Below, in pieces: positions 47,024 through 59,766 of a stretch of DNA of 64,000 bases. Source of the stretch: Paraprevotella xylaniphila YIT 11841 (GTDB lineage Bacteria > Bacteroidota > Bacteroidia > Bacteroidales > Bacteroidaceae); NCBI RefSeq assembly GCF_000205165.1, contig NZ_GL883867.1, forward strand, positions 1 through 64,000. Reading direction: 5' to 3'. A model generated the notes under the pieces. That model saw nothing but the letters and a program-made list of their open reading frames with translations, was not told the origin of the DNA and did not search any database. The translations under genes were made by a program, and so were the position numbers. Positions within the stretch are counted from its first letter, which is position 1, and every line of letters begins with the position of its first letter.

Positions 47024-49687
47024 TCATTCATTGAAAATGCTCCGCCCGTCCGGTGTGACACCCTCAGCGGATATCCGGATTTCACGGCAAGACGAATTGT
47101 TGTAAAACTCGATAATAGCCTCGCCATTCTCGTCCATCCGCACGTCCGGGTTCCAATACAGCGTACGGCGGAAGTCCTCCGCCGGGGGCATCAGGGAATA
47201 ATCCGGCATCTCGAACGTGGAAGGCACGTTGTAACCTTGGAAGTATGTGCGGCGAACGCCTTTCTCCATCCTACGACGAGGAGAGAAATGCGTGTAGACG
47301 AATACGGTAACCACATCCTCTGCATAAGGGGGATAATGGTAAGCTACCGACGCATTGGGATTCTCCGTAATATACACGGACTTCGCTTCATCCAAGAAAA
47401 AAGGGAACAAAGCTATGGTCTCTTTCGTTCGTTCGCTTATAGGAACCTCTATAGCCATCTCCCCTCCTCCTTTTGCATATTCGTTATCCAAGATCCACAC
47501 GATTGGACGCCCCTTGTAACGTCCCCATTCCACATGTTCCTTCCCAAAGGTAGGACTTTTCTCCACATCCCCTGCCTCCACTGCGGCTTCTTCAAGCGGA
47601 TTTGAATCCATTTCACCGAATGCCCCTGTATAAAACGGAGTATGGCTTAAATCCACAAACTCACTCCGCTCCATGAACCAATCACAAAACAACGGGATTT
47701 CTTTCCCTTCATCCAAATACCGTTCCGTTTCCTCATCGCAGTCATAATACACGTCGGCCCAATACTGCCCGCGCTTCTCCGTAGCCCAGGCCGCACGGGC
47801 ACCGTCCGTGAAACGGCGCTTGGCCTTCACGTCCACCTCGGGAAGCTTGTGAAGCCGTTCCGAAAGGGAAAGAAGGGGCAACGTGTCGAACTCCATCGTG
47901 TCCGGCAGTAAGGGCAAGTCCGACGGAAGGACCGGAAGGGCACGGCACTCATAAGGGGACAAGCGGCGGGCCGGAGGACCGAAACGACGGTCAACCGTCA
48001 AGAGGTAACGGCTCTTAAGCTTCTTCACACCGGCCTTGAGCTGAAGGTTCCACTCCCCCCATACGTCCGGAAGCGAAAAGGCATAACGACCCGCGCTATC
48101 TGTCAACATCTCACCGTCCGTGTAACTTCCACCGGAATACACGTAGACTTTAATCGGAATGCTATCCACCGGCAAGGACTTCTTAACCGAACGCAAATGT
48201 CCCGTGATATACAACATGTCTTCCACCGGACGCCACTCCCCCGGACTGCGCGGGCGATACCCGGACAGTTCTTCCCAGTCGTAACGCCGCCAACCCTGGA
48301 CCAGCATCAACAGGTCAGACGCACGGCGGTGCACCGAATCGTCCGACTCGAAATAATAACCCACATTGTCGATGTAACCCTTCACTTCGGAAGACAGCAG
48401 CAGCCATGACTTCACCGAAGGGCCGCGCCCGTTGAACACCGTGCCGCCGTCCATCGCAGAAAAGGAGAAGACAGAGCCGGGGACGGAACGCAGGCGGAGG
48501 CGGACCTTGCCGCAGGGCGTGAGGCGGGACGTCTCTGACATGATGCCGATCGTGTCGGAGGCCGAAGGCTTCGGAAAAAGGAAAAACAAGCGCTCGCACA
48601 GGATGCGGCCGCTGCCGTCGAACACCGTCAGCTGGTTCACGCCCTCGGGGAGGCTGTCCCGAAGGTACGACTTATGGTAACCCGAGCCCACACGGAACGT
48701 GTCGCAAGTCCATACACGGCCGTAGTTCATCAGCATGTAGCCCAACAGGCGGTCGCGGTACGACGCCGTGCCACGGACGCTGAAGCGCAAAGAATCGTCA
48801 AAACAAGGGGGGAGCTCCAACACGCAACCCTCTGAGGATGGCGCCGGCAAGGGAAATTCCTTAATACGGCCACGGGTGTCACGCAGGCGGAAACGGAGCC
48901 CGTCGCAGGATGACGGGACTGTGAACACGCCACGACCCGTGCTGTCCGAGGAGCCACGGCACACCACACGCCCCGAGCCGTCTAGCAGCTCACCCTCGGC
49001 CTGCACATGACGCCCACTGCCGTCGGATACCTGAAAGGCCACGCGGCTGCGCAAGCCCGACACCAGACGGCCGCCCTCCGGATAAAAGGACACGTTCAGG
49101 CGCGAACGCTGCAACGTGTCCGCCTCACGGAAATCAGGCAAGCGGCGGCGGTAACTGCGCTCGTCCATCACCGGTTCATAAGCTCCCGGGGTGGGAGGGG
49201 TGCGGAACACCGGGAACACGCGGGAGAAACACGCCGCGCCCCCCCAGTTCGACATGTAACGGGTGAAGGCGCGGACCTCATAGAAGCCCGCGCCGTAAAG
49301 GGAATCCAACGATAGGTCACCGTGCGCATGGCCCCGCCCGTCTATCTTCAGCTTCCGCCGCTGTACCACGTCGCCACTCGGGTTCAGCAGCTCGACGTAG
49401 AGCACGCGGCTACGGACGCCGGGACAGTGCCCGTCTGCACGGACCACATAGGCCGTGAACCACATCTTCTCGCCCATGAAGTAACCCGTGTTGTCGAAAT
49501 GGAGGTAGACCTTCTCCTGGACCATACGACGTGTCGCGGACACCACACGGGTCATGCATCCTAAAAGGCTGTCCAATGCAGACGGAGCGCATACCGTTTG
49601 GGCCAAGGTTTGGCAACACCACCCGAAAAGGAAAGATAATGTAATCAAGGATTTCAAGTTATCCCATTTTCTAATAAGTCCTATCAT
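47024..49687 (-). CDS. MG2-like envelope protein (887 aa)
   Basis: An exported protein of the Bacteroidetes type with an alpha-2-macroglobulin MG2-like N-terminal domain: signal peptide (about 1-29), then VQEKVYLHFDNTGYFMGEKM, WFTAYVVRADGH and VELLNPSGDVVQRRKLKIDG, typical of these proteins. A carboxypeptidase/Plug-like middle region (TGHLRSVKKSLPVDSIPIKV) and the C-terminal segment YWNPDVRMDENGEAIIEFYN then NSSCREIRISAEGVTPDG are also family traits. The role is unknown; relatives are predicted to be in the outer envelope. It ends at 47024 and begins 180 bases from the rpoC terminator. Confidence 0.75.
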   Translation of the reverse strand: MIGLIRKWDNLKSLITLSFLFGWCCQTLAQTVCAPSALDSLLGCMTRVVSATRRMVQEKVYLHFDNTGYFMGEKMWFTAYVVRADGHCPGVRSRVLYVELLNPSGDVVQRRKLKIDGRGHAHGDLSLDSLYGAGFYEVRAFTRYMSNWGGAACFSRVFPVFRTPPTPGAYEPVMDERSYRRRLPDFREADTLQRSRLNVSFYPEGGRLVSGLRSRVAFQVSDGSGRHVQAEGELLDGSGRVVCRGSSDSTGRGVFTVPSSCDGLRFRLRDTRGRIKEFPLPAPSSEGCVLELPPCFDDSLRFSVRGTASYRDRLLGYMLMNYGRVWTCDTFRVGSGYHKSYLRDSLPEGVNQLTVFDGSGRILCERLFFLFPKPSASDTIGIMSETSRLTPCGKVRLRLRSVPGSVFSFSAMDGGTVFNGRGPSVKSWLLLSSEVKGYIDNVGYYFESDDSVHRRASDLLMLVQGWRRYDWEELSGYRPRSPGEWRPVEDMLYITGHLRSVKKSLPVDSIPIKVYVYSGGSYTDGEMLTDSAGRYAFSLPDVWGEWNLQLKAGVKKLKSRYLLTVDRRFGPPARRLSPYECRALPVLPSDLPLLPDTMEFDTLPLLSLSERLHKLPEVDVKAKRRFTDGARAAWATEKRGQYWADVYYDCDEETERYLDEGKEIPLFCDWFMERSEFVDLSHTPFYTGAFGEMDSNPLEEAAVEAGDVEKSPTFGKEHVEWGRYKGRPIVWILDNEYAKGGGEMAIEVPISERTKETIALFPFFLDEAKSVYITENPNASVAYHYPPYAEDVVTVFVYTHFSPRRRMEKGVRRTYFQGYNVPSTFEMPDYSLMPPAEDFRRTLYWNPDVRMDENGEAIIEFYNNSSCREIRISAEGVTPDGRSIFNE

Positions 49688-49804
49688 AAAAAAGCCTCAC
49701 AAGAATTATACATATTTATTTCACTATAAAGGTGGATAAAATAAACCGACCAAACAATAGGAATATATAAAATGTAACACCAAACAAACGATTCGTTACA
49801 CTAC

Positions 49805-49839
49805 AAAAAAAACCGCCCCGGAATATATCCGGAAGCGGT
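49805..49839 (-). terminator. Terminator after rpoC
   Basis: ACCGCTTCCGG and CCGGGGCGGT form the stem (ATATATT loop) followed by TTTTTTTT on the minus strand, 29 bases after the rpoC stop. It ends the long tuf-rpoBC transcript before the accessory block. Confidence 0.9.
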
Positions 49840-49867
49840 CTTGTCAACACTCCTTTACAAGATTTAT

Positions 49868-52800
49868 CTACTTGTCAAAATCAAGTATGGACTTACGATT
49901 GGCCATCAGGCGATCGTATTCCTCCTGACAACCTACGACAATCTTACCGAACTCACGAAGCCCCGTACCCGCCGGTATCAGATGACCGCAAATCACGTTC
50001 TCCTTCATACCTTCGAGTTTATCGGTCTTTCCATTGATGGCCGCGTCATTCAGCACCTTCGTCGTTTCCTGGAAGGAAGCTGCCGACATGAAGCTCGAAG
50101 TCTGCAGTGCCGCACGGGTAATACCTTGCAGAATCTGGATTGAAGTGGCCGGCATGGCGTCACGTACCTGCACTAACTTCAAATCCTTACGTTTCAACGT
50201 AGAATTCTCGTCACGCAACTTACGGGCCGTCACAATCATACCTTTCTGCATCGTTTCCGAGTCACCGGCATCCACCACGACTTTCTTGCCCCAAATGCGG
50301 TCGTTCTCTTCTGCGAAATCGAGTTTGTCCACAATCTGCTGTTCCAAGAACCGCGTGTCGCCCGGTTCGTCAATCTGCACTTTGCGCATCATCTGGCGGA
50401 CAATCACCTCAAAGTGCTTATCGTTAATCTTCACACCCTGCAGACGGTACACGTCCTGTATCTCGTTCACGATATACTCCTGCACCGCCGTTGGACCTTT
50501 AATGGCCAAAATGTCGGCAGGCGTAGTGGCACCGTCAGACAACGGAGTACCAGCACGTACATAGTCGTTCTCTTGTACCAGAATCTGTTTGGACAACGGC
50601 ACGAGATACTTCTTCACTTCACCCAACTTGGAAGTGACGATAATCTCACGGTTACCGCGTTTCAGTTTACCCATCGTGATTTCACCGTCGATTTCCGAAA
50701 CCACTGCGGGATTGGACGGATTACGCGCTTCGAACAACTCCGTCACACGCGGAAGACCTCCCGTGATGTCGCCGGCTTTACCTACGGCACGCGGAATCTT
50801 CACCAATACGTCTCCGGCTTTGACAATCTGATTGTCCTCAATAGCCAAGTGTCCGCCGATGGGGAAGTTATACGTACGAATCAGCTCTCCGTTCTCGTCC
50901 AAGATATGAGCCGAGGGAACCTTCGTCCTGTCTTTTGACTCTATGATAATCATCTCGCGCAGACCCGTCGTCTCGTCGGCTTCCACACGATAAGTCACAC
51001 CTTCTATCACGTCTTCAAACTGAATCTTACCCGGAGTTTCCGTCACGATAACCGCGTTAAACGGATCCCACTTGGCTATCAGCTTGCCTTTCTCTACTTT
51101 ATCTCCTTCGTTCACATACAAAGTAGAACCGTAAGGCACATTTTGCGTGAAGAGGACAATATCGGTATTCACGTCGACGAAGCGGACCTCGGCCAAACGT
51201 CCTACCACCATCTTGGCTGCATTTCCGGTCTCATCGGTAATGTCTACCGTACGCAACTCTTCAAACTCTACCTTCGAATCGTACTTCGCGACGATAGACG
51301 CATTGGCTGCCGCATTCGAAGCCACACCACCGGCATGGAACGTACGCAACGTCAACTGTGTACCCGGCTCACCGATGGACTGGGCGGCAATCACACCGAC
51401 CGCCTCGCCTTTCTGTACCATCCGGCTCGTAGCCAAGTTGCGGCCATAGCACTTCATGCAGACTCCCTTACGGCTCTCGCAAGTCAATACGGAACGGATT
51501 TCCACGCTCTCAATCGGAGAGTCTTCGATTTCCTGTGCCTTGTCTTCCGTGATTTCCTCCCCGGCGGAAACAATCAACTTACCCGTCGTAGGATTGATAA
51601 TATCATGCACGGACACACGTCCGAGGATACGTTCGTAAAGTGAAGAAATGACTTCATCGCCGTTCTTCAAAGCCGTACATACCAGACCGCGCAACGTACC
51701 GCAATCCTCTTCCGTGATAATCACATCGTGGGATACGTCCACAAGACGACGCGTCAAGTAACCGGCATCGGCTGTCTTCAAGGCCGTATCGGCCAGACCC
51801 TTACGGGCACCGTGGGGAGAAATGAAGTACTCCAACACACTCATGCCTTCCTTGAAGTTGGAAAGAATCGGGTTTTCGATAATCTGGGCGCCTTCGGCTC
51901 CGGCTTTCTGGGGCTTGGCCATCAAACCACGCATACCGGAAAGCTGGCTGATCTGTCCGGCAGAACCACGGGCTCCGGAATCCAACATCATATATACGGC
52001 ATTGAAACCCTGATCGGCTTCTTTCATGGTCTTCATCAAGACCTTGGAAAGGTCGTTATTGACGTGTGTCCAAGTATCGATGACCTGGTTATAACGTTCG
52101 TTGTCCGTAATGAAACCCATACCATAATCATTGGCAATACGTTCCACTTCTTCGTTTCCGCGACGAACCAGTTCCTCTTTTTCTTCCGGAATGATAATAT
52201 CCCCCAAGTTGAAAGACAAACCGCCCACGTATGCCATGCGATAACCCAGATTCTTGATACCGTCCAGGAATTCGCAGGCACGAGCCACACCTACCGTCTT
52301 GATCACGTCGGTAATGATGCCGCGCAAGGTCTTTTTGGAAATGATGTCATTGAAATATCCGACTTCTTCCGGTATAATCTCGTTGACAATCACACGACCT
52401 ACAGACGTTTCCACCATCTTCTTTTCCAACTCGCCATTCGCATTCAGGTCTTTTACCACAACTTTAATAGGCGCATGAATGTCCACACGCTTCTCATTGT
52501 AAGCAATGATAGCCTCTTCGGGACCATAGAATGTCAAACCTTCGCCCTTAGAACCGGGACGGAGCTTGGTAATATAGTAGAGGCCCAACACCATATCCTG
52601 AGAAGGCACCGTAATCGGCGCACCGTTTGCCGGATTCAGAATATTGTGAGACTGCAACATCAGAATCTGCGCTTCCAGAATCGCTTCGTTGCTCAAAGGC
52701 AAATGCACGGCCATCTGGTCACCGTCGAAATCGGCATTGAACGCCGTACATGCCAACGGGTGCAACTGGATAGCCTTACCTTCTATCATCTTGGGTTGGA

Positions 52801-54145
52801 AAGCCTGGATACCCAAGCGGTGCAATGTCGGGGCACGGTTCAACAACACTGGATGACCTTTCATTACGTATTCCAAAATATCCCAAATCACGGGTTCCTT
52901 GCGGTCTACAATCTTCTTGGCAGACTTCACGGTCTTCACGATACCGCGTTCTATGAGCTTACGGATGATGAACGGCTTATAAAGTTCTGCGGCCATCAAT
53001 TTAGGCAGACCGCATTCTCCCATCTTCAACTCCGGTCCTACAACGATTACCGAACGGGCTGAATAGTCCACACGCTTACCCAACAGGTTCTGACGGAAAC
53101 GGCCTTGCTTACCTTTCAACGAATCGGAAAGGGACTTCAAAGGACGGTTGGCATCCGTCTTTACCGCACTGGATTTGCGGGAGTTGTCGAACAAGCTGTC
53201 CACGGCCTCTTGCAACATACGTTTCTCATTACGCAAAATCACCTCGGGAGCTTTGATTTCAATCAGTCGCTTCAGACGGTTGTTACGGATAATGACACGG
53301 CGATACAAGTCGTTCAAGTCGGAAGTGGCGAAACGGCCGCCATCCAACGGAACCAACGGACGCAGTTCGGGCGGAATCACCGGAAGGATTTTCATAATCA
53401 TCCATTCGGGCTTATTGCGTCCCCGACTGGCACGGAATGACTCAACCACCTGCAATCGCTTCAGAGCTTCGGTCTTACGCTGCTGGGCCGTATCGGCATT
53501 GGCACTGTCACGCAATTCGTATGACAATTTATCCAAATCCAAACGGATTAAAAGGTCATAAATGGCCTCTGCTCCCATCTTGGCTATGAACTTATTAGGA
53601 TCCGAATCATCCAAATACTGGTTCTCTTTGGGAAGTTTCTCCAAATAATCCAAATATTCATCTTCGGTCAGCAAATCGTTTGCTGCGATTCCTTCTTCGG
53701 CCAACACACCCGGTTGGATGACAATATAACGTTCGTAGTAAATGACTGCATCCAACTTCTTTGTCGGTATTCCCAACAAATAACCGATTTTGTTAGGTAA
53801 CGAACGAAAATACCATATATGAGCTACAGGTACCACCAACGCAATGTGTCCTGAACGTTCGCGACGTACCTTCTTTTCTGTTACTTCCACGCCACAACGG
53901 TCGCAAACAATACCTTTATAACGAATCCGTTTGTACTTTCCGCAATGGCATTCATAATCCTTCGTCGGACCGAAAATACGCTCGCAGAACAAACCGTCAC
54001 GTTCGGGTTTATAGGTACGATAGTTAATGGTTTCGGGTTTCAAAACCTCACCATACGAATTTTCCAGGATTTCTTCGGGCGAAGCCAATCCGATGGTAAT
54101 CTTCGTAAAGTTACTCTTTATTTTAGATTCTTTTCTAAAAGCCAT
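49868..54145 (-). CDS. rpoC: RNA polymerase beta' subunit
   Basis: The catalytic half of RNA polymerase (1425 aa). The zinc-binding start [20 protein letters not shown] and the catalytic [16 protein letters not shown] (N470, with D472, D474 and D476 chelating Mg2+) are clear, and the trigger-loop region and C-terminal [10 protein letters not shown] segment too. It is full length, and lies 30 bases from rpoB. Confidence 0.99.
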   Translation of the reverse strand: MAFRKESKIKSNFTKITIGLASPEEILENSYGEVLKPETINYRTYKPERDGLFCERIFGPTKDYECHCGKYKRIRYKGIVCDRCGVEVTEKKVRRERSGHIALVVPVAHIWYFRSLPNKIGYLLGIPTKKLDAVIYYERYIVIQPGVLAEEGIAANDLLTEDEYLDYLEKLPKENQYLDDSDPNKFIAKMGAEAIYDLLIRLDLDKLSYELRDSANADTAQQRKTEALKRLQVVESFRASRGRNKPEWMIMKILPVIPPELRPLVPLDGGRFATSDLNDLYRRVIIRNNRLKRLIEIKAPEVILRNEKRMLQEAVDSLFDNSRKSSAVKTDANRPLKSLSDSLKGKQGRFRQNLLGKRVDYSARSVIVVGPELKMGECGLPKLMAAELYKPFIIRKLIERGIVKTVKSAKKIVDRKEPVIWDILEYVMKGHPVLLNRAPTLHRLGIQAFQPKMIEGKAIQLHPLACTAFNADFDGDQMAVHLPLSNEAILEAQILMLQSHNILNPANGAPITVPSQDMVLGLYYITKLRPGSKGEGLTFYGPEEAIIAYNEKRVDIHAPIKVVVKDLNANGELEKKMVETSVGRVIVNEIIPEEVGYFNDIISKKTLRGIITDVIKTVGVARACEFLDGIKNLGYRMAYVGGLSFNLGDIIIPEEKEELVRRGNEEVERIANDYGMGFITDNERYNQVIDTWTHVNNDLSKVLMKTMKEADQGFNAVYMMLDSGARGSAGQISQLSGMRGLMAKPQKAGAEGAQIIENPILSNFKEGMSVLEYFISPHGARKGLADTALKTADAGYLTRRLVDVSHDVIITEEDCGTLRGLVCTALKNGDEVISSLYERILGRVSVHDIINPTTGKLIVSAGEEITEDKAQEIEDSPIESVEIRSVLTCESRKGVCMKCYGRNLATSRMVQKGEAVGVIAAQSIGEPGTQLTLRTFHAGGVASNAAANASIVAKYDSKVEFEELRTVDITDETGNAAKMVVGRLAEVRFVDVNTDIVLFTQNVPYGSTLYVNEGDKVEKGKLIAKWDPFNAVIVTETPGKIQFEDVIEGVTYRVEADETTGLREMIIIESKDRTKVPSAHILDENGELIRTYNFPIGGHLAIEDNQIVKAGDVLVKIPRAVGKAGDITGGLPRVTELFEARNPSNPAVVSEIDGEITMGKLKRGNREIIVTSKLGEVKKYLVPLSKQILVQENDYVRAGTPLSDGATTPADILAIKGPTAVQEYIVNEIQDVYRLQGVKINDKHFEVIVRQMMRKVQIDEPGDTRFLEQQIVDKLDFAEENDRIWGKKVVVDAGDSETMQKGMIVTARKLRDENSTLKRKDLKLVQVRDAMPATSIQILQGITRAALQTSSFMSAASFQETTKVLNDAAINGKTDKLEGMKENVICGHLIPAGTGLREFGKIVVGCQEEYDRLMANRKSILDFDK

Positions 54146-54174
54146 ATTCTGTTATTAATAAAAGAGTTCAACTG

Positions 54175-57100
54175 TTATTCAAGCGTAATGCTCAACCCCA
54201 AGCCTCTCAACTCGTGGAGCAACACATTCAGTGATTCCGGGATACCCGGAGTCGGCATCGGCTCGCCCTTGACAATCGCTTCGTATGCTTTCGAACGGCC
54301 TACCACATCGTCCGACTTGATAGTCAAGATTTCCTGTAGCACATGAGATGCACCGAACGCCTCGATGGCCCAGACTTCCATTTCTCCGAAACGCTGACCA
54401 CCGAACTGTGCCTTACCACCGAGCGGCTGTTGGGTAATCAATGAATACGGACCGATGGAACGGGCGTGCATCTTGTCTTCTACCATGTGGCCTAACTTCA
54501 ACATATAAGCAATACCGACAGTGGCCAACTGGTCGAACTTCTCACCAGTCTCGCCATCATACAACTGCGTAGAGCAATAGCGCGGCAAACCGGCCTTATC
54601 CGTCCATTCACACAAGTCATCCAACGTAGCACCATCGAAAATCGGAGTCGCAAACTTCACTCCAAGTTCTTTTCCGGCAGCCCCTAAAACAGTCTCGAAA
54701 ATCTGACCGATGTTCATACGAGAAGGCACACCCAACGGATTCAAAACGATATCGACCGGCGTTCCGTCGGCCAAGAACGGCATGTCTTCCTGACGTACGA
54801 TTTTTGATACGATACCCTTGTTTCCGTGACGTCCGGCCATCTTGTCGCCGACACCGATCTTACGTTTCTTGGCGATATAAACCTTAGCCATCTGAATGAT
54901 ACCTGAAGGCAACTCATCGCCAATCGTAATCGCAAACTTCTTACGTTTCAGTTCGGCATCAAGCAACTTGTATTTCTTCAGGAAGTTTATAATCAGTTGA
55001 GATATCAATCCGTTCAGATGCTCGTCGTCCGTCCAGCCACTTAACTGTATCGTCGTAAAATCGAGTCCTTCCAAAGCGGAAGCCGCAAACTTACGTCCCG
55101 AAGCAATCACATCGCTACCCATATAATCTTTCACGCCTTGTGAAACCTTGTCTTTCGTCAGTTCCAACAATTTGTCTATCAAGATGGCCTTCAGATCTTC
55201 AACCTTACTGTTGAATTCCTCATCTATTTTCGGAAGAATCAGTTTGTCCGCAGCCTTGGCAGCACGTGTCTTGATGGCACGGGAGAACAACTTCTTATCT
55301 ATCACCACACCATTCAATGACGGAGAAGCTTTCAAAGAAGCATCCTTCACATCACCGGCTTTATCACCGAAAATGGCACGCAGCAGCTTCTCTTCGGGCG
55401 AAGGATCGCTCTCACCCTTCGGAGTAATCTTACCAATCATAATATCACCCGGCTGAATGCGGGCACCGACGCGGACAATACCATTTTCATCCAAATCTTT
55501 AGTAGCTTCTTCGCTTACATTCGGAATGTCGGCCGTCAACTCTTCCACTCCACGTTTCGTTTCACGCACTTCCAACGAGAATTCTTCCACATGGATAGAA
55601 GTCAAAATATCTTCGCGTACCACGCGTTCGTTCAGCACAATGGCATCTTCATAGTTATAGCCTTTCCATGGCATGTAAGCCACCAAAAGGTTCTTACCCA
55701 ACGCCAGTTCTCCTTGTTGGGTAGAATAACCTTCCGTCAAGATGTCTCCGGCTTTTACGCGTTGACCTTTATCGCAGATAGGACGCAGGTCTATCGTCAT
55801 ATTCTGGTTTGTACGACGGAACTTCGGAATACGGTATTCTTTCAACGCTGGCTCGAAACTTACGAACTCTTCTTCTTCCGTACGGTCGTACAAAATACGA
55901 ATGGTCGTAGCGTCCACATACTCTATCACACCATCACCCTCGGCTGTAATCATCGTACGGGAATCCTCACATACCTGCTTTTCTATACCGGTACCTACAA
56001 TCGGAGATTCGCTACGCAACAAAGGCACCGCCTGGCGCATCATGTTTGAACCCATCAACGCACGGTGCGCATCGTCATGCTCCAAGAACGGAATCAAAGA
56101 TGCGGCAATAGAAGCAATCTGCTGCGGAGCCACGTCCATCAGATTCACATCAGAAGGGGGAACAACTGGATAATCGTCATCCTGACGACACTTTACTTTC
56201 TTACGGATAAACGTACCGTCATCATTCAACGGCGCATTACCCTGTCCGATAATCTTGCCTTCTTCCTCTTCTGCTGTCAAATATTCAATACCGGTTTCCA
56301 ATGATAAATCAACCACTCCGTCTTGCACCTTACGGTAGGGGGTTTCGATGAAACCGAGGTCGTTAATCTTGGCATATACACACAAAGAAGAAATCAAACC
56401 GATGTTCGGTCCTTCAGGAGATTCGATAGGACACAGGCGGCCATAGTGTGTATAGTGTACGTCACGCACCTCAAAACCGGCACGTTCACGAGACAAACCG
56501 CCAGGACCGAGGGCAGACAAACGACGTTTGTGCGTTACCTCTGCCAAAGGGTTGGTCTGGTCCATGAATTGCGAAAGGGCATTGGTCCCGAAGAAAGAAT
56601 TAATCACGGAAGAAATGGTCTTCGCATTAATCAGGTCCGTCGGAGTAAAGACTTCGTTATCACGTACATTCATACGTTCCCGAATCGTACGACTCATGCG
56701 AGCCAAACCAATAGCAAACTGATTGCTTAATTGTTCGCCCACAGTCCTTACACGACGATTGCTCAAATGGTCAATGTCATCCACAAGTGCCTTCGAGTTT
56801 ATCAACTCTATCAAATACTTGATAATCTCGATAATATCTTCTTTCGTCAATACGCGGACGTCCATATCCGTAGAAAGATTCAGTTTTCTATTGATACGGT
56901 ATCGTCCCACTTCGCCCAAATCATAACGTTTCTCTGAAAAGAACAAGTTATTGATAACTTCACGTGCACTGGCATCATCTGCGGGGTCGGCATTACGCAA
57001 CTGACGGTAAATGTATAATACAGCCTCCTTCTCAGAATTACTCGGGTCTTTCTGAAGTGTATTGAAAATGATAGAATAATCAGACGTATTTATCTCTTCC

Positions 57101-57990
57101 TTATGCAACAACACACTTTGGACACCGCTATCCAAAATGATACAAATATTGTCTTCGTCCAATATAGCCTCACGGTCTAAGATGACTTCATTACGCTCTA
57201 TTGAAACCACCTCACCGGTATCTTCATCCACGAAATCTTCAATCCAACTCTTCAGTACGCGCGCAGCTAACTTCTTACCTATGTATTTCTTTAAATTGGT
57301 TTTCGTCGCTTTGACTTCTTCTGCCAAGTTGAATATCTCCAAAATATCCTTGTCGTCCTCGAAACCTATGGCACGCAACAAAGTCGTAACAGGCAATTTC
57401 TTCTTGCGGTCGATATACGCATACATGACATTATTAATGTCTGTAGCAAATTCAATCCATGAACCTTTGAATGGAATGATTCGTGCCGAATACAGTTGCG
57501 TCCCATTCGCGTGAATACTTGAACCGAAGAAAACACCTGGAGAACGATGTAACTGAGAAACTACAACTCGTTCAGCACCGTTAATAATAAAAGTTCCATT
57601 ATCGGTCATATAGGGAATAGGACCTAAGAACACATCCTGAATAACCGTATCAAAGTCTTCGTGGTCCGGATCGGTACAGTACAACTTCAATTTGGCCTTG
57701 AGCGGCACACTATAGGTAAGTCCCCGCTCTAAACACTCTTCTATAGTATAGCGCGGCGGATCAATATAATAATCAAGGAACTCCAAAACGAAGTTATTAC
57801 GCGTATCGGCAATTGGAAAATTCTCTGAGAAGACTTTATACAAGCCGTCGTTTTTACGTTTCTCAGGAGGAGTATCCAACTGCAGGAAGTCCTTAAACGA
57901 CTTCAATTGCACATCAAGAAAATCCGGATAAGGCATCGGACTCTTAACTGTTGCAAAGTTAACTCTCTGATTTACAAGATTAGAAGACAT
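54175..57990 (-). CDS. rpoB: RNA polymerase beta subunit
   Basis: 1271 residues. The rifampicin region reads [20 protein letters not shown] then [15 protein letters not shown], so residues equivalent to E. coli D516, H526 and S531 are wild type. Conserved ends MRNIG-like and [20 protein letters not shown] are present. The gene begins after a hairpin in the rplL-rpoB gap, and is followed by rpoC. Confidence 0.99.
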   Translation of the reverse strand: MSSNLVNQRVNFATVKSPMPYPDFLDVQLKSFKDFLQLDTPPEKRKNDGLYKVFSENFPIADTRNNFVLEFLDYYIDPPRYTIEECLERGLTYSVPLKAKLKLYCTDPDHEDFDTVIQDVFLGPIPYMTDNGTFIINGAERVVVSQLHRSPGVFFGSSIHANGTQLYSARIIPFKGSWIEFATDINNVMYAYIDRKKKLPVTTLLRAIGFEDDKDILEIFNLAEEVKATKTNLKKYIGKKLAARVLKSWIEDFVDEDTGEVVSIERNEVILDREAILDEDNICIILDSGVQSVLLHKEEINTSDYSIIFNTLQKDPSNSEKEAVLYIYRQLRNADPADDASAREVINNLFFSEKRYDLGEVGRYRINRKLNLSTDMDVRVLTKEDIIEIIKYLIELINSKALVDDIDHLSNRRVRTVGEQLSNQFAIGLARMSRTIRERMNVRDNEVFTPTDLINAKTISSVINSFFGTNALSQFMDQTNPLAEVTHKRRLSALGPGGLSRERAGFEVRDVHYTHYGRLCPIESPEGPNIGLISSLCVYAKINDLGFIETPYRKVQDGVVDLSLETGIEYLTAEEEEGKIIGQGNAPLNDDGTFIRKKVKCRQDDDYPVVPPSDVNLMDVAPQQIASIAASLIPFLEHDDAHRALMGSNMMRQAVPLLRSESPIVGTGIEKQVCEDSRTMITAEGDGVIEYVDATTIRILYDRTEEEEFVSFEPALKEYRIPKFRRTNQNMTIDLRPICDKGQRVKAGDILTEGYSTQQGELALGKNLLVAYMPWKGYNYEDAIVLNERVVREDILTSIHVEEFSLEVRETKRGVEELTADIPNVSEEATKDLDENGIVRVGARIQPGDIMIGKITPKGESDPSPEEKLLRAIFGDKAGDVKDASLKASPSLNGVVIDKKLFSRAIKTRAAKAADKLILPKIDEEFNSKVEDLKAILIDKLLELTKDKVSQGVKDYMGSDVIASGRKFAASALEGLDFTTIQLSGWTDDEHLNGLISQLIINFLKKYKLLDAELKRKKFAITIGDELPSGIIQMAKVYIAKKRKIGVGDKMAGRHGNKGIVSKIVRQEDMPFLADGTPVDIVLNPLGVPSRMNIGQIFETVLGAAGKELGVKFATPIFDGATLDDLCEWTDKAGLPRYCSTQLYDGETGEKFDQLATVGIAYMLKLGHMVEDKMHARSIGPYSLITQQPLGGKAQFGGQRFGEMEVWAIEAFGASHVLQEILTIKSDDVVGRSKAYEAIVKGEPMPTPGIPESLNVLLHELRGLGLSITLE

Positions 57991-58031
57991 CTATATTATT
58001 ATTAGTTGAACTTGTTGATAGTTTTAGACAC

Positions 58032-58069
58032 AAAAAGGTAAAGAACCCTCTACCAGAGGATTCTTTACC
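58032..58069 (-). terminator. Attenuator-like hairpin between rplL and rpoB
   Basis: GGTAAAGAATCC pairs with GGGTTCTTTACC around a 6-9-base loop, then TTTTT on the minus strand, in the 107-base gap after rplL. It should let only part of the transcripts continue into rpoBC, as the E. coli rplL-rpoB attenuator does. Confidence 0.75.
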
Positions 58070-58097
58070 GACAAACCTGCTAATACAGGCTTTTTAA

Positions 58098-58475
58098 TTA
58101 CTTCAACTCGATTTCAGCACCAGCTTCTTCGAGAGTCTTCTTCAAAGCTTCAGCATCAGCTTTCGGCATTCCTTCCTTCAGCACGCTAGGAGCACCGTCA
58201 ACCATTTCTTTTGCTTCTTTCAAGCCAAGGCCACAAGCTTCTTTCACAGCCTTAACTACCTGCAACTTAGCTGCACCTGCACTCTTCAATACAACATCGA
58301 AAGAATCCTTTGCAGCAGCAGCTTCAGCACCGCCAGCAGCAGGACCAGCAGCAACAGCAACAGCTGCAGCAGCAGGTTCAATTCCATACTCATCCTTCAG
58401 GATAGTTGCCAATTCATTAACTTCCTTAACTGTCAAATTTACCAATTCTTCAGCAATAGCTTTCAAATCTGCCAT
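58098..58475 (-). CDS. rplL: 50S ribosomal protein L7/L12
   Basis: The stalk protein (125 aa) that recruits GTPase factors. The N-terminal dimerisation helices, the Ala-rich hinge ([20 protein letters not shown]) and the C-terminal [20 protein letters not shown] domain are clear. It follows rplJ after 38 bases. Confidence 0.99.
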   Translation of the reverse strand: MADLKAIAEELVNLTVKEVNELATILKDEYGIEPAAAAVAVAAGPAAGGAEAAAAKDSFDVVLKSAGAAKLQVVKAVKEACGLGLKEAKEMVDGAPSVLKEGMPKADAEALKKTLEEAGAEIELK

Positions 58476-58513
58476 TTTTATTCTATTTTTTATTTGTTTG
58501 ATACTAATTTAAA

Positions 58514-59032
58514 TTATTCGGGTCTTTCACCGAGAGTCTTGAGAACTCCATGAATAGTGTTTCCACCTGATTGAAGAGCAGAAAGTACATTCTTCGCCGG
58601 TGATTGCAACAAAGCCACAATCTCGGCAATAACTTCATCCTTACTCTTGATAGCCGTGAGAGCTTCGAGTTGGTCTGCACCCACATAGAAACCTTCTTCA
58701 GCATAAGCCGCTTTCAATGCAGGCATTCCATCCTTAGCAAAATCTTTCAACAACTTTGCTGGAGCATTTGCCGTATTTGCAAACAACACAGCAGTCGTGC
58801 CCTTTAAGCAATCGTACAAAGGAGTATAATCTGCTTCAGCCGCTTCCAAAGCTTTGTGAAGTAATGTATTCTTCACAACTACCATTTTAATTTCAGACTG
58901 AAAACATTTTCTTCTCATCGCACTGGTCGTTGCGGCATTTAACCCCGTCACATCAACCAGATAGAAATGAGCATACTCATTCAAGACTTCGCCAAGTTGG
59001 GCTATAATATTACCTTTATCTTCCTTTCTCAT
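58514..59032 (-). CDS. rplJ: 50S ribosomal protein L10
   Basis: The stalk base (172 aa) that holds L7/L12 dimers with its C-terminal helix. The start MRKEDKGNIIAQLGEVLNEY and KMVVVKNTLLHKALEAAEAD region are typical. The gap to rplA is only 14 bases, so the L10-binding leader known in enterobacteria is not present at this place. Confidence 0.98.
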   Translation of the reverse strand: MRKEDKGNIIAQLGEVLNEYAHFYLVDVTGLNAATTSAMRRKCFQSEIKMVVVKNTLLHKALEAAEADYTPLYDCLKGTTAVLFANTANAPAKLLKDFAKDGMPALKAAYAEEGFYVGADQLEALTAIKSKDEVIAEIVALLQSPAKNVLSALQSGGNTIHGVLKTLGERPE

Positions 59033-59046
59033 GATTCAATTACTTT

Positions 59047-59745
59047 TTAAATTTCCTCAACAGCCTTCGGGTCAATCTTGATACCGCGGCTCATCGTACT
59101 TGAAAGATAAATACTCTTAATATAGGTACCCTTAGCGGCTGCAGGTTTCAACTTATTGATAGTTGAAATAAACTCTTTTGCATTCTGTGCAATTTGCTCA
59201 GCAGTAAAAGAAACCTTACCTATAGAAGTGTGTACAATACCAGATTTATCTACTTTAAAGTCTATCTTACCTTGTTTCACTTCTTTTACAGCCTTGGCCA
59301 CATCCATAGTTACAGTACCACTCTTCGGGTTAGGCATCAATCCGCGAGGACCGAGTACACGACCGAGGGCACCGATTTTTCCCATTATTGAAGGCATAGT
59401 GATAATGACATCCACGTCAGTCCAACCGCCCTTTATCTTCTCGATATATTCATCAAGACCTACATAGTCAGCGCCTGCTTCCTTAGCAGCAGCTTCAGCA
59501 TCTGGAGTACACAAGCAAAGAACCCGCGTAACTTTACCCGTACCATTTGGCAGAGACACAACACCTCTCACCATCTGATTGGCTTTACGGGGATCCACAC
59601 CTAAACGTACATCAATGTCCACGGAAGCATCAAACTTGGTTGTCGTGATATCCTTAACCAACTGAGAAGCTTCTTTCAAAGAGTATGCTTTCCCTGCTTC
59701 AATCTTGTCAGCGACCAACTTCTGGTTTTTTGTCAGTTTACTCAT
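59047..59745 (-). CDS. rplA: 50S ribosomal protein L1
   Basis: L1 (232 aa) forms the mobile stalk that releases E-site tRNA. The start [20 protein letters not shown] and [20 protein letters not shown] are diagnostic. It follows rplK after 21 bases; L1 represses rplKA in other bacteria. Confidence 0.98.
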   Translation of the reverse strand: MSKLTKNQKLVADKIEAGKAYSLKEASQLVKDITTTKFDASVDIDVRLGVDPRKANQMVRGVVSLPNGTGKVTRVLCLCTPDAEAAAKEAGADYVGLDEYIEKIKGGWTDVDVIITMPSIMGKIGALGRVLGPRGLMPNPKSGTVTMDVAKAVKEVKQGKIDFKVDKSGIVHTSIGKVSFTAEQIAQNAKEFISTINKLKPAAAKGTYIKSIYLSSTMSRGIKIDPKAVEEI

Positions 59746-59766
59746 TTTAATTGAAGATTTTAATTA

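Noticed and set aside
51728-53062. A 444-codon plus-strand frame antisense to rpoC
   Set aside because: Shadow of the highly conserved rpoC coding sequence.
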